NCBI RefSeq assembly: GCF_023094165.1
Contig: NZ_JALMDK010000009.1
Location: 1 to 64,000 of the forward strand
Source of the DNA: Crossiella sp. S99.2
GTDB lineage: Bacteria; Actinomycetota; Actinomycetes; Mycobacteriales; Pseudonocardiaceae
Reading direction: 5' to 3'
Length of the DNA stretch: 64,000 bases
Below, in pieces: positions 48,070 through 56,722 of this stretch. The notes below the pieces were generated by a model. That model saw nothing but the letters and a program-made list of their open reading frames with translations, was not told the DNA's origin and searched no databases. Position 1 is the first letter of the stretch. Every line of letters begins with the position of its first letter. The translations under genes and the position numbers were made by a program.

Positions 48070-49011
48070 ATGGACGCCGATCGGTTGCGGGTGCTGGTCG
48101 AGGTGGCGCACGCCGGTTCGATCAGCGCGGCCGCGCTCCGACTGTCCGTGACGCCCTCCGCGCTGTCCCAGCAACTGTCCAAACTGGAGCGTGCGGTCGG
48201 CGTCCGGCTGCTGGACCGCGGACCCGGCGGCGTGCGGCCGACCGCGGCGGGGGAAGTGCTGGTGCGGCACGGCGAACGCGTGCTGGGCGAGCTGCGCGAC
48301 GCCGAGGACGCGGTGCGCGAACTGCTCGGCAACACCCCGGAACGCATCGCGCTGGGCACCTTCGCCACCGCGGGCGCGCTGCTGGTGCCCGCGGTGCTGG
48401 CCGAGTTCCGGCAACGCCACCCCACGGTCCGGCTGGCCCTGCTCGACATCGAACCGCCCGAGGGCTACGGCCTGGTCGCCTCCCGCGAACTGGACCTGCT
48501 GATCACCCACCGGTACACCGGTGTCACCCTGCCCCCGCTGGGCGGCACCCGGCGGCACCGCCTGCTCACCGACCCGCTGCGCCTGGTCCTGCCCGCCGGC
48601 CACCGCCTGGCCGGGTCCGAGCGCATCACCCTGGCCGACCTTGCGGACGAGGAGTGGATCAGCGGCAGCCCCGGCGTGCCCAACCGCGTCTGTCTGCAGG
48701 CGCTGGCCGCGCGGACCCGGCTGGAGCTGCACGTGGCCTTCGAGACCCGCGACTACGGGGTGACCCTCGGGTTGCTCGGCGCGGGCGTCGGTGTCTCACT
48801 GGTCCCGGCCAGCGTGCTCGGCGCGGTGGCGGACCGGCGAGTGGTGGTGCGATCACTGAGCGGGCTCGCGCCGGTGCGGGAGGTCTACGTGGTGCACCGG
48901 CACCGCCCGCTGCCGCTGACCGCGGAGGTGGTGCGACTGCTCACCGCGGCGGGCGCGAAGATGTCCCGGCAGGCGCATGGCGAGGAGGACGGAACCCGTG
49001 ACCAACCGTGA
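48070..49011 (+). CDS. LysR-family transcription regulator
   Basis: 313 aa. The N-terminal HTH is AGSISAAALRLSVTPSALSQ and the rest is a substrate-binding fold. Divergence from the PLP lyase gene is the usual LysR arrangement. The effector is unknown. It overlaps the next, small membrane-protein gene by 14 bp. Confidence 0.93.
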   Translation: MDADRLRVLVEVAHAGSISAAALRLSVTPSALSQQLSKLERAVGVRLLDRGPGGVRPTAAGEVLVRHGERVLGELRDAEDAVRELLGNTPERIALGTFATAGALLVPAVLAEFRQRHPTVRLALLDIEPPEGYGLVASRELDLLITHRYTGVTLPPLGGTRRHRLLTDPLRLVLPAGHRLAGSERITLADLADEEWISGSPGVPNRVCLQALAARTRLELHVAFETRDYGVTLGLLGAGVGVSLVPASVLGAVADRRVVVRSLSGLAPVREVYVVHRHRPLPLTAEVVRLLTAAGAKMSRQAHGEEDGTRDQP

Positions 49012-49483
49012 GGAGCGCTCCTACCGGCGCGCCCAGCTGCTCGACGACCCCAGGTTCGAACGCTTCCGCACCCTGACGGCCCGCCGCCGCCTGGTCGGCG
49101 CGCTGATCGCGCTGCTCCTCGCCGAGGCCGCCCTGTTCACCCTGGTGCCTGCCGGCCCGGTGCTGCTGCTCATCGCCGCCGCGCTGGTGACCGTGGCCTG
49201 CGTGCTGTGCATCGGCCTGCTCAAGGCATCCACCAGGGGCGTGGAGGAGCTGCCGGAACGCAATCTGGACGAGTACCAGCTCGCGTTGCGCGGCGAGGTC
49301 TACGCCCGCGCCTACCGGATCGGCCAGGCCCTGCTGTGCACCGAGCTGGTGGTGGTCGGCGTCTGGCTCGGCTTCGCCCTGCCCAGCCCCGGCAAGGGCG
49401 TGGTGATCGTGGCCCTGCTGATCCCGTTCCAGCTCGCCGTCGTGCTGCCCACCATGGTCGCCGCCTGGCACCGCAAGGTGTAG
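48998..49483 (+). CDS. Four-helix membrane protein
   Basis: 161 aa. Four hydrophobic helices (LVGALIALLLAEAALFTLV, GPVLLLIAAALVTVACVLC, ALLCTELVVVGVWLGFALP and GVVIVALLIPFQLAVVLPT) sit on a basic N-terminus. GTG 48998 has GAGGAGGAC upstream and is better than ATG 48977. No recognised family. Confidence 0.75.
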   Translation: MTNREERSYRRAQLLDDPRFERFRTLTARRRLVGALIALLLAEAALFTLVPAGPVLLLIAAALVTVACVLCIGLLKASTRGVEELPERNLDEYQLALRGEVYARAYRIGQALLCTELVVVGVWLGFALPSPGKGVVIVALLIPFQLAVVLPTMVAAWHRKV

Positions 49484-49545
49484 CTGTCGATTTGCCCGGC
49501 CCCCGTTCGTCGGTGTCCCACAGGACCCGAAAACCGGAGGCAACC

Positions 49546-49923
49546 ATGAGTGTCACCCTGGGCAGCATCCTGCTCGCCAGCACCAACCCCGACCGCCTGA
49601 GCAGCTGGTACCAGAAGGCTTTCGGCGTGGCGCCCAGCCAGGACGGCTTCCTGGTCTTCGGCGAGGTCGCCGTGCTCATCGACCAGCGAGACGACATCGC
49701 CGCCACCCCCGCCGAACCCGGCCGCGTCATCCTCAACTTCACCGTCGAGAACGCCCGCGACACCGCCGCCCACCTGGACTCCCTTGGCGTCACCTGGCTC
49801 GTCGAGCTGGAGGAGCGCAGCGAGGGCATGCTGTTCGCGACCCTGCTCGACCCCGACGGCAACTACATCCAGATCATCCAGCTCAGCGCCGCCTACCTGG
49901 CCCGCATCGGCGAGGGGAACTGA
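49546..49923 (+). CDS. VOC-family (glyoxalase-like) protein, first of a tandem pair
   Basis: 125 aa. One betaalphabetabetabeta-type VOC unit: LASTNPDRLSSWYQKAFGV, VAVLIDQRDDI, FATLLDPDGNYIQIIQL. Start ATG 49546 with CCGGAGG 5 nt upstream. The metal ligands are not all evident. A second VOC gene follows after 2 bp; the two may pair to make one active site or act separately. Confidence 0.85.
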   Translation: MSVTLGSILLASTNPDRLSSWYQKAFGVAPSQDGFLVFGEVAVLIDQRDDIAATPAEPGRVILNFTVENARDTAAHLDSLGVTWLVELEERSEGMLFATLLDPDGNYIQIIQLSAAYLARIGEGN

Positions 49924-49925
49924 CC

Positions 49926-50303
49926 ATGCTCGGCAACGCCAAGGCTTTCACCGGCTTCTCCGTCAACGACATCCCCGCCGCCCGCACCTTCTACGAACAG
50001 ACCCTGGGCCTCAAGGTCTCGGAGTTCAACGGCATGCTGACCCTGCACCTGGGGACGGGGGCGGAGGTGCTGGTCTATCCCAAGCCGAATCACGTGCCCG
50101 CCGAGTACACGGTGCTGAACTTCCCGGTGGATGACATCGCGGAGGTGGTGGCTGCTCTGACCGCACTGGGGGTGCGGTTCGAGCAGTACTCGGGGATGAC
50201 CGATGAGCGGGGGATCGCCTGGGGGTCGAAGGACGGGCGGGGGCCGGATATCGCCTGGTTCACCGATCCGGCGGGGAACATCCTGTCGGTGTTGCACCTC
50301 TGA
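49926..50303 (+). CDS. VOC-family protein, second of a tandem pair
   Basis: 125 aa. FTGFSVNDIPAARTFYEQTLGL opens the fold and WFTDPAGNILSVLHL closes it; these are standard VOC motifs. It follows the first VOC gene by 2 bp and ends at a hairpin terminator. Substrate unknown. Confidence 0.88.
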   Translation: MLGNAKAFTGFSVNDIPAARTFYEQTLGLKVSEFNGMLTLHLGTGAEVLVYPKPNHVPAEYTVLNFPVDDIAEVVAALTALGVRFEQYSGMTDERGIAWGSKDGRGPDIAWFTDPAGNILSVLHL

Positions 50304-50309
50304 CGGGCT

Positions 50310-50344
50310 GCCGGATGCGCCCCGCCCCGGCGGGCGCATCCGGC
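50310..50344. terminator. Convergent terminator after the VOC pair
   Basis: GCCGGATGCGCCC (50310-50322) pairs perfectly with GGGCGCATCCGGC (50332-50344); 9-nt loop. It lies between the VOC and Fic genes. Confidence 0.8.
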
Positions 50345-50352
50345 CCTCCCGG

Positions 50353-51519
50353 TCAGCGTGTGCGCAGCTTCTTCCTGGGTGCAGCCCTGGTTTTGCCGGT
50401 GTCATAAGGGTTGCGCAGCTGAACCTTCGAGGTGACCACCTGGCTCCGGATCGAGCGCAGTTCCTCGCTGGCCACGTAGATCCGGGACTTGGTTTCCCCA
50501 TGCGGCACCAGCAGTCCGCCCGCGACCAGCAGCCGGAGATCGCGCGCGGCCGTGCCCGGCTCCAGCTCCGCGTCCCGGCCATAGGCCGAGCGGCGGACGG
50601 TGAGCCCGACCGAGGCGTCGAACAGCGCCAGCGCGGTCCGCTCGGGCAGTTTCCGCTGGGCCAGCACGGTTTCCAGCTCGCGCCACACCCTGGCCGCGTC
50701 GTCCACCCGGCGCAGCACGGTCTGGGCCTGCATGTGGTGCGCGGTCAGGTTGAACCGGATCCAGGCGCCCGTGCCGCGGTCCGGCCGCCAGGAGCCGCCG
50801 CCGACCTCGGCGAGCGCCTCGTAGTAGGCGGCGGTGTTGCGCCCCAGCCACTCCTCGATGCTGCTGAACTCGGGGGTGAGGATCTTCTCCCTGGCCAGGA
50901 TCAGGGTTTGCAGCGCGCGGGCCATCCGTCCGTTCCCGTCCCGGAACGGATGGATCATGACCAGGTTCAGGTGACCCAGCGCGGCCCGGACGAACACCGG
51001 GCACTTGCTGTTCCCGGCCAGGGATTCGGTCAGCGCCCGCATGAGTTCGGGGACCAGTTCCGGCTCTGGGCCTTCGTAGACGACCTCGTCGTGCTCCTCG
51101 TCGTGCACGAAGATCGAACTCTGCCGGTACCGGCCAGGGCTCTTGGACAGGTCGTGGCCGAGCATCATGAAGTGCAGGCTGCGCAACAACGACTGGTCCA
51201 GGCTGAACTCGGTGTCCTCGGCCAGTTGCTGGACGTAGGTGAGCGCGTTGCGGTAGCCGACGATCTCCAGCGAGGTGAGCCGGTCGGCGTCGAGCGGTTC
51301 CTCGTCCTCGATCAGGGCCACCGCGTCGTCGAGGGAGACCTCATAGCCCTCGATGCTGTTGGAACCGCGGATGGCCCGCGCCTTCAGATTGCGCCGGAGC
51401 TGCCCCTTCCAGCGGCGCGGTTCGCGCAGGAAGTGCCGGAGGCGCCGCCGGAAGTCCTCGATCTCGTCGATGACCCGGAAGTCCTCTGGTTCCAGCTCGG
51501 GCGCGCGGAACAGCAGCAT
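50353..51519 (-). CDS. Fic/DOC-family AMPylase-like protein
   Basis: 388 aa. The catalytic Fic motif HPFRDGNGRMARAL is intact (about residues 198-211), so nucleotide transfer to a target hydroxyl is expected. An N-terminal inhibitory helix is suggested by SNSIEGYEVS (about residues 53-62), like class II Fic proteins that self-inhibit. The C-terminal part contains a winged-HTH-like region (RDLRLLVAGGLLVPHG). The gene looks leaderless: its promoter's -10 ends 6 nt before the ATG and lies in an inverted repeat. Confidence 0.92.
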   Translation of the reverse strand: MLLFRAPELEPEDFRVIDEIEDFRRRLRHFLREPRRWKGQLRRNLKARAIRGSNSIEGYEVSLDDAVALIEDEEPLDADRLTSLEIVGYRNALTYVQQLAEDTEFSLDQSLLRSLHFMMLGHDLSKSPGRYRQSSIFVHDEEHDEVVYEGPEPELVPELMRALTESLAGNSKCPVFVRAALGHLNLVMIHPFRDGNGRMARALQTLILAREKILTPEFSSIEEWLGRNTAAYYEALAEVGGGSWRPDRGTGAWIRFNLTAHHMQAQTVLRRVDDAARVWRELETVLAQRKLPERTALALFDASVGLTVRRSAYGRDAELEPGTAARDLRLLVAGGLLVPHGETKSRIYVASEELRSIRSQVVTSKVQLRNPYDTGKTRAAPRKKLRTR

Positions 51520-51525
51520 GAAGCA

Positions 51526-51561
51526 ATCGTTCAGGTTGACGATTCATTCGTCAAGTTGAAC
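51526..51561 (-). promoter_or_regulatory. Fic promoter overlapped by an inverted repeat
   Basis: Minus-strand TTGACG (51549-51554) and AACGAT (51526-51531), 17 bp apart, are a good -35/-10 pair. GTTCAGGTTGACGA (51529-51542) and TTCGTCAAGTTGAAC (to 51561) are an inverted repeat with two mismatches that covers the promoter. This suggests a repressor site, perhaps for the protein's own HTH-like region. Confidence 0.65.
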
Positions 51562-51675
51562 GGATGAACAGTCAATCTCGTCATCCGGTCGAGTGGCCCT
51601 GGCGGCGAAACCCTGACGCTCCGTGTCAGTGGATCGGGTTAGGGTCCGGGTGAAGATCCACCCGAGAGGATGCTC

Positions 51676-52092
51676 GTGCCCACCGAAACCCGTGCTGTCA
51701 TTGAGGAATTCCTGACCCGAGTCGTCGCAGGCGACCCGGATCGCATCGCCGAGTTGTTCGCCGACGAGGTCGACTGGCAGCTCAACTGGCCGGCCGACGG
51801 CCACCCCGCCGTGCCCTGGATCCGCCCGCGCCGCACCAGATCCGACGTCGCGGACCACTTCCGCGAGATCGCCGAGGCGCACACTCCCGGCATCCCGCCG
51901 AGCCGGGCGCCGGAGATCCTGGTCGACGGTGCGGACGCGGTGCTGTTCGCCGAGATCTCGCAGATCGCCAAGGCGACCGGACGGGCCTACACCGCGTTGT
52001 GCGCCTTGCGATTCACCGTGCGGGACGGGGTGATCACGCGCTACCACGTCTACGAGGACAGCCTGTCCGTCGCGGTGGCGCTGGGCGACTGA
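51676..52092 (+). CDS. NTF2/SnoaL-like protein
   Basis: 138 aa. One NTF2-like fold: IEEFLTRVVAGDPDRIAELFADEVDW opens it (residues about 8-33), and VRDGVITRYHVYEDSLSVA ends it. The GTG at 51676 has GAGAGG 6 nt before it; an ATG at 51670 is less likely. Enzyme and substrate are unknown. A perfect 14-bp hairpin terminator follows. Confidence 0.85.
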   Translation: MPTETRAVIEEFLTRVVAGDPDRIAELFADEVDWQLNWPADGHPAVPWIRPRRTRSDVADHFREIAEAHTPGIPPSRAPEILVDGADAVLFAEISQIAKATGRAYTALCALRFTVRDGVITRYHVYEDSLSVAVALGD

Positions 52093-52094
52093 GG

Positions 52095-52132
52095 GCCGAC
52101 CGGCCCCGTGGGAAGGCTCGGGGCCGGTCGGC
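52095..52132 (+). terminator. Terminator after the NTF2-like gene
   Basis: GCCGACCGGCCCCG (52095-52108) and CGGGGCCGGTCGGC (52119-52132) pair perfectly and are followed by GTTCTT. Confidence 0.88.
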
Positions 52133-52203
52133 GTTCTTCCCCGGTCAGTCAGCACAGGCGGTTCGCGGTGTTCAGGGTTGTGAACCGCGCTGGTCCGAAC
52201 GTA

Positions 52204-52240
52204 AGTGGCCTGGACCACTGCGTCAATAGGTCTAGACCAT
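52204..52240. promoter_or_regulatory. Two tandem DasR-type (dre-like) boxes
   Basis: AGTGGCCTGGACCACT (52204-52219) differs from the recalled DasR consensus AGTGGTCTAGACCACT at two positions. The palindrome GGTCTAGACC at 52229-52238 is the exact core of the second. The centres are 22 bp apart, so both face one side of the helix. They lie just upstream of the MetE-like gene. A GntR-family regulator is expected to bind; no such gene is in the window. Confidence 0.6.
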
Positions 52241-52295
52241 ATGCGTGGACGGGGTGTGCGCGGCGGGGCTTGCGCGTGGGTGGCAGGCTTGGGCT

Positions 52296-53321
52296 GTGAA
52301 GGTGAACCCCGGCACGGCCACCGGTATTGGCTCGCTCCCCGGAACCGACCCACTGGAGGCGGCGCGGATCGTGCTCGGGGAACTGCCCGAGCTGACCCAC
52401 CTGCCCGAGCTGCCGGCCCGCGGGGTCGGCGCGGACATCATCGGCCGCACCGCCGGACTGCTGGTCGACCTGGCGGTGGAGCTGGTGCCCTCGGCCTACC
52501 GGGTCACCGCCCGCCCCGGCCGCGATCACCGCCGCGCCGTCGATCTGCTGCGCACCGACCTGGACGCCTTCGACGAGGCGTGGGAGGGCGTGTCGCCGCG
52601 GTCCGCGGTCAAGGTGCAGGCCGCCGGGCCGTGGACGCTGACCTCGCAGGTCGAGCTGGTTCGTGGGCACCGGGTGCTCACCGACCGCGGTGCGCTGCGC
52701 GAGTTCGCCGCCTCCCTGGCCGAGGGCCTGACCAGGCACATCACCGAGGTCGGCGCGCGCACCGGCGCGGACATCGTGCTCCAGCTCGACGAGCCCGGCC
52801 TGCCCGCGGTGCTGGACGGCAGGCTGCCCACCGCTTCCGGCTACGGCAACGTCGCCGCGGTGCCCGCCCCGGACGCGCAGGCGTTGCTGGCCGAGGTCAT
52901 CGAGCAGGTCAAGGGCGCCACCGGCTGCTCGGTGGTGGTGCACTGCTGCGCGCCGCGCCCGCCGGTCACCCTCTTCCGGATGGCCGGCGCGGACGCGATC
53001 GCGCTGGACGCCACCCTGATCGGCAAGGCCCCCACCGCGCTCTGGGACGAACTCGGCGAGACCTGGGACGCGGGCACCACGCTGTTCCTCGGACTGGTGC
53101 CCTCCCTGGAACCGGCCACCCCGCCGACCCTGCGCGCACTGGCCGAACCGGCCCTGCGCCTGGTCGACCGGCTCGGCTTCAGCCGCGACCTGCTCGCCGA
53201 GCGCGCCGTGGCCACCCCGTGCTGCGGGATGGCGGGCGCCTCGCTGAGCTGGGTGCGCCGCGCGTTGTCGCTGACCAGGGATATGGGCAAGGCGTTCACC
53301 GAGCCCCCGCAGGGCTGGTGA
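52296..53321 (+). CDS. MetE C-terminal-domain-like protein (Rv3015c-like)
   Basis: 341 aa. This is the methionine-synthase/UROD barrel without the N-terminal half of MetE. The zinc-ligand regions VVVHCCAPRPP and ATPCCGMAGASLSW are present. M. tuberculosis has a similar free-standing gene (Rv3015c) near ligA. Whether it methylates homocysteine is not established. The GTG at 52296 is chosen over an upstream ATG at 52245; ribosome site weak. Confidence 0.85.
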   Translation: MKVNPGTATGIGSLPGTDPLEAARIVLGELPELTHLPELPARGVGADIIGRTAGLLVDLAVELVPSAYRVTARPGRDHRRAVDLLRTDLDAFDEAWEGVSPRSAVKVQAAGPWTLTSQVELVRGHRVLTDRGALREFAASLAEGLTRHITEVGARTGADIVLQLDEPGLPAVLDGRLPTASGYGNVAAVPAPDAQALLAEVIEQVKGATGCSVVVHCCAPRPPVTLFRMAGADAIALDATLIGKAPTALWDELGETWDAGTTLFLGLVPSLEPATPPTLRALAEPALRLVDRLGFSRDLLAERAVATPCCGMAGASLSWVRRALSLTRDMGKAFTEPPQGW

Positions 53322-53322
53322 G

Positions 53323-54522
53323 CTAGCCGCGCTCGGCCAGGAAAGTGGTCACGGCCGAGCGGGCGAGCTGGGTCTGGTACGAGCCCCAGCTCACGTCGAA
53401 GGCGTGGTCGGTGTAGGGCAGGAAATGCGCCCGGTGCGGCACACCCGCCTTGCCCAGCGCCTCCTGCAACAGCCGGGACTGCGACTGCGGCACCAGGAAG
53501 TCCCGCTCGCCCTGCAGGGTCAGCGTGGGCGGCAGGCCGGCCCGCACGTAGCTGCTCGGCGAGAAGGTCCGGTAGCGCTCGGTCTGCTCGGCCGCGGACC
53601 CGCCCAGCACCGTGTTCAGGATCGAGCGCCCGGCGTCGGTGCCGTCCGGGCCGGTGGCGAAGGCGATCAGGTCGTAGGGACCGTAGAAGTCCACCGCGGA
53701 CCGGATTTTGCCCTCCGGCAGGTCGCAGCTGGGTTTGAAGGCGTCGGTGCCGCTGGTGTACGCGGTCATCAGCGCCAGGTGGCCGCCGGCGGACTGGCCG
53801 AAGACCGAGATCCGGTCCGGGTCGATCCGGTACTTCGCCGCGTTCGCGGTGATCCAGGCCAGCGCGCACTTGCTGTCCGACACCGTTGCCTGCCAAGCGG
53901 TTCCCGGCGGCACGTCACCGGCCATCCGGTACTCGATGTCGAAGACGGTGAAGCCCTGCCGGGTCAACAGCCGGTTCCACTCCGGGGTCATGCCCCGGTT
54001 GCCGCTGGACCAGCCGCCGCCGTGGATCAGCAGCACCGCCTTGCGTGAGTTGGCGTCCTCGCTCGGCCAGACGTCCAGGTCCAGCCCGTGACCGCCGGGC
54101 GTGGCGTAACGCACCGTGCGCGCGGTGTCCGGCTTGCCGAAGTTCGCCGAGGCCGCGTTGGCCAGGTACTCGCCCAGGCTGACCTGCGCGCCGGCCTGGC
54201 TCGCGGCGTCCCCGGCGGCGGTCATCGGCACCAGGCCGGTGGCCGCGGACAGCGCCACGGCCAGCCCGGCCGCGGTGGCGGCCAGCCAGCGCTGGCGGCG
54301 CAGCGCGAAGCCGAGCACGACCAGGGCCAGCAGGCTGAGCAGCAGCACGTGCAGCGGGTAGGCGCGCAGCAGCGTGGCAGGCAGGAACATCGGCTGGCGG
54401 TCGAAGAACATCAGCCAGCCCGCCGCAAGTGCGAGCAGCAGGAACAGGATCGCCACCGTGGGCAGGAACCAGCCGCGCCGTCGCGGGCTGGCCTGGGCGG
54501 GCTGGGGGTTCTCATCCGGCAT
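53323..54522 (-). CDS. Membrane-anchored alpha/beta-hydrolase (esterase-like)
   Basis: 399 aa. Three N-terminal hydrophobic helices (residues about 18-110) anchor an exported-looking esterase domain with HGGGWSSGNRG, nucleophile Ser in VFGQSAGGHLALM and late His in PYTDHAFDVSW. It resembles the BD-FAE/carboxylesterase group. It ends 1 bp from the convergent MetE-like gene. Confidence 0.88.
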   Translation of the reverse strand: MPDENPQPAQASPRRRGWFLPTVAILFLLLALAAGWLMFFDRQPMFLPATLLRAYPLHVLLLSLLALVVLGFALRRQRWLAATAAGLAVALSAATGLVPMTAAGDAASQAGAQVSLGEYLANAASANFGKPDTARTVRYATPGGHGLDLDVWPSEDANSRKAVLLIHGGGWSSGNRGMTPEWNRLLTRQGFTVFDIEYRMAGDVPPGTAWQATVSDSKCALAWITANAAKYRIDPDRISVFGQSAGGHLALMTAYTSGTDAFKPSCDLPEGKIRSAVDFYGPYDLIAFATGPDGTDAGRSILNTVLGGSAAEQTERYRTFSPSSYVRAGLPPTLTLQGERDFLVPQSQSRLLQEALGKAGVPHRAHFLPYTDHAFDVSWGSYQTQLARSAVTTFLAERG

Positions 54523-54684
54523 CTTTCCCTTCTAGCACGGGGCCGGGTGGCCGTGCCGACTGAGCCGCTGGATGCCTAGTACAGCTACGCATTGACCTTG
54601 GGCGATATGTCCGGGAATACTTTCCGGCCAAATAGAGAACTTTATTAACTATTTGGGCCGCCGGCCCAGGAATGCCGAGGGTTC
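54523..54684 (+). promoter_or_regulatory. AT-rich control region of the GH9 gene
   Basis: The stretch around 54594-54656 is strongly AT-rich for this genome. CCAAATAG (54628-54635) and CTATTTGG (54649-54656) form a perfect 8-bp inverted repeat with 13-nt spacing, and CCGGGAA/TTTCCGG (54611-54627) is another. TTGACC occurs at about 54594. It probably holds the cellulase promoter and operator. The CebR-like consensus was not seen. Confidence 0.5.
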
Positions 54685-56577
54685 ATGCGTGTTCCCCGCC
54701 CTGCCCTGCTCCGAACCGTGGCGGTCACCACCGCGGTGGCCCTCGGTGCGGTGATGGTGAGCGCGGCGTCCGCCAACGCGGCCGCCAGTGGCCAGATCCG
54801 GCTCGACGGCGTGGGTTACGCCCACGACGAGACCAAGATCGGTTACCTGATGGCCCCCGCGAGCAGCGAGGGCGCCCGGTTCACGGTGGTCGACACCGCG
54901 GGCCGCACCGTGCTCGCGGGCAAGGCCGGGGCCAGCCTCGGCAGCTGGAACGCCGGCTACGCCGCGGTGCACCCGCTGGACTTCTCCGCGCTCAAGCGGC
55001 CCGGCAGCTACCGGGTCACCGTCTCCGGCTCGGTGCAGGCCAGCTCGGCCACCTTCAAGATCGGCACCGCCCGGGAGCTGTTCGGCCCGGTCGCGGACAA
55101 GACCTTCGACTTCTACGCCGCCCAGCGCGACGGCGGCGATGTGGTGCCCGGCAAGCTGAATCGCCAGCCCGCGCACCTCAGCGACGCCAAGGCCACCGTC
55201 TACGACACCCCGAAGTTCCGGCCGGACGACCAGCTGGCCGAGCCGCTCAAGCCGACCGGGCAGACCGTCGACCTCGAAGGCGGGTGGGTGGACGCCGGCG
55301 ACTTCGTCAAGTTCACCTCCAACACCGCCTACACCATCGGCGAACTGCTGCTGGTGCAGCGCGCGGGCAACCGCGACCGCACCCTGGCCAGCGAGATCGA
55401 CTTCGGGCTCAAGTGGCTGGACAAGGCCTGGGACGAGAAGTCCAAGACCTTCTACGTGCAGGTCGGCATCGGCGTGGGCAGCCCGGACCTGGGCATCCTC
55501 GGCGACCACGACGTCTGGCGGCTGCCGGAGACCGACGACAAGCTCCAGGTGAAGCCCGGCGACGAGAAGTACTTCATCAAGCACCGCCCGGTGTTCCGGG
55601 CCGCCGCGCCGGGCGAGAAGATCAGCCCCAACCTGGCCGGTCGCGCCGCGGCCGCCTTCGCGCTGGCCGCCCAGGTGGAGGCCCGCCGCGACTGGCGCAA
55701 GGCCAAGTACTACCTGGAGCAGGCCGCCTCGGTCTTCGCCCAGGCCAAGACCACCGACGTCGGCCAGCTCACCACCGCGTTCCCGCACTCCTACTACCCG
55801 GAGAACTCCTGGACCGACGACCTGGAGTACGGGGCCACCCAGCTCGCGCTGGCCGGGTACGCCCTCGGCGACCGCCGGGCCGACGGCTGGGCCACCGCGG
55901 CGACCGAATGGGCCAAGGCGTACCTGGCTTCCGGTGACCAGGACACGCTGAACCTGTACAACACCAGCGCACTCGGCCACACCGACCTGGTGAAGGTGTT
56001 GCGCACCAAGTGGGTCCGCAACGCGCAGGTGACCGAGGCGCAGCTGATCGGCGACCTCAGGCGGCAGCTGGACAAGGGTGTGACCCGCGCGGCGACCAGC
56101 CCGTTCCGCACCGCGGTGGACATCACCGCCTTCGACGTGGCCACCCGCAGCTTCGGCTACGCGGCCACCGTCGAGCTGTACCGCTCGGTGACCAGGGACC
56201 GCGGCTACGACGCCTTCGGCTCCCAGCAGCGCAACTTCGCCCTGGGCGCCAACTCCTGGGGCCTGTCCCTGGTGATCGGCGTCGGCCCCCGGTTCCCGTA
56301 CTGCCCGCACCACCAGGCGGCCAACCTCTCCGGCAGCACCACCGGCGGGGAGAAGATCCTGGTCGGCGGCGTGGTCAACGGGCCGAACGCGGAGGGGAAG
56401 TTCGCCAGCCTCGGCGACCTGCCGGGCGGCGGCGTGGAGTGCACGCACCCGATGGCGGCCTTCGACGGGCAGGGCTCCCGGTTCGTCGACGACGTCCGGG
56501 CCTGGCCGAGCAGCGAGCCCGCGATCGACTACACCGCAACCGGAACACTGGCGCTGGGCCTGACCGCCCTGCGCTGA
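54685..56577 (+). CDS. Secreted GH9 endoglucanase
   Basis: 630 aa. A Sec signal peptide (residues about 1-33, ending in SANAAAS) is followed by an N-terminal Ig-like CelD_N domain (about 38-128) and the GH9 barrel. The DAGD block GGWVDAGDFVKF (about residue 200), PHHQAANLSGS and the late SEPAIDYTATG catalytic Glu region are intact. It hydrolyses cellulose or other beta-glucans outside the cell. No cellulose-binding module is seen. Confidence 0.95.
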   Translation: MRVPRPALLRTVAVTTAVALGAVMVSAASANAAASGQIRLDGVGYAHDETKIGYLMAPASSEGARFTVVDTAGRTVLAGKAGASLGSWNAGYAAVHPLDFSALKRPGSYRVTVSGSVQASSATFKIGTARELFGPVADKTFDFYAAQRDGGDVVPGKLNRQPAHLSDAKATVYDTPKFRPDDQLAEPLKPTGQTVDLEGGWVDAGDFVKFTSNTAYTIGELLLVQRAGNRDRTLASEIDFGLKWLDKAWDEKSKTFYVQVGIGVGSPDLGILGDHDVWRLPETDDKLQVKPGDEKYFIKHRPVFRAAAPGEKISPNLAGRAAAAFALAAQVEARRDWRKAKYYLEQAASVFAQAKTTDVGQLTTAFPHSYYPENSWTDDLEYGATQLALAGYALGDRRADGWATAATEWAKAYLASGDQDTLNLYNTSALGHTDLVKVLRTKWVRNAQVTEAQLIGDLRRQLDKGVTRAATSPFRTAVDITAFDVATRSFGYAATVELYRSVTRDRGYDAFGSQQRNFALGANSWGLSLVIGVGPRFPYCPHHQAANLSGSTTGGEKILVGGVVNGPNAEGKFASLGDLPGGGVECTHPMAAFDGQGSRFVDDVRAWPSSEPAIDYTATGTLALGLTALR

Positions 56578-56590
56578 GCACACGCACAAC

Positions 56591-56643
56591 TTGGGCCAAC
56601 TGGTACGCCCGCTTGGGCAAAACCGGCGTACCAGTTGGCCCAA
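56591..56643. repeat. Intergenic hairpin repeat, copy C
   Basis: TTGGGCCAACTGGTACGCC (56591-56609) and GGCGTACCAGTTGGCCCAA (56625-56643) are a perfect 19-bp inverted repeat with a 15-nt loop. It begins 13 bp after the GH9 stop and lies between convergent genes. Confidence 0.9.
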
Positions 56644-56722
56644 CTCGCCGGAAGATCGGCACGCCAGGCGAAGTCGCCGACAGACGTGCTGGTGGCGGCC
56701 TCCTGACCCCGACCGGGGGCCG

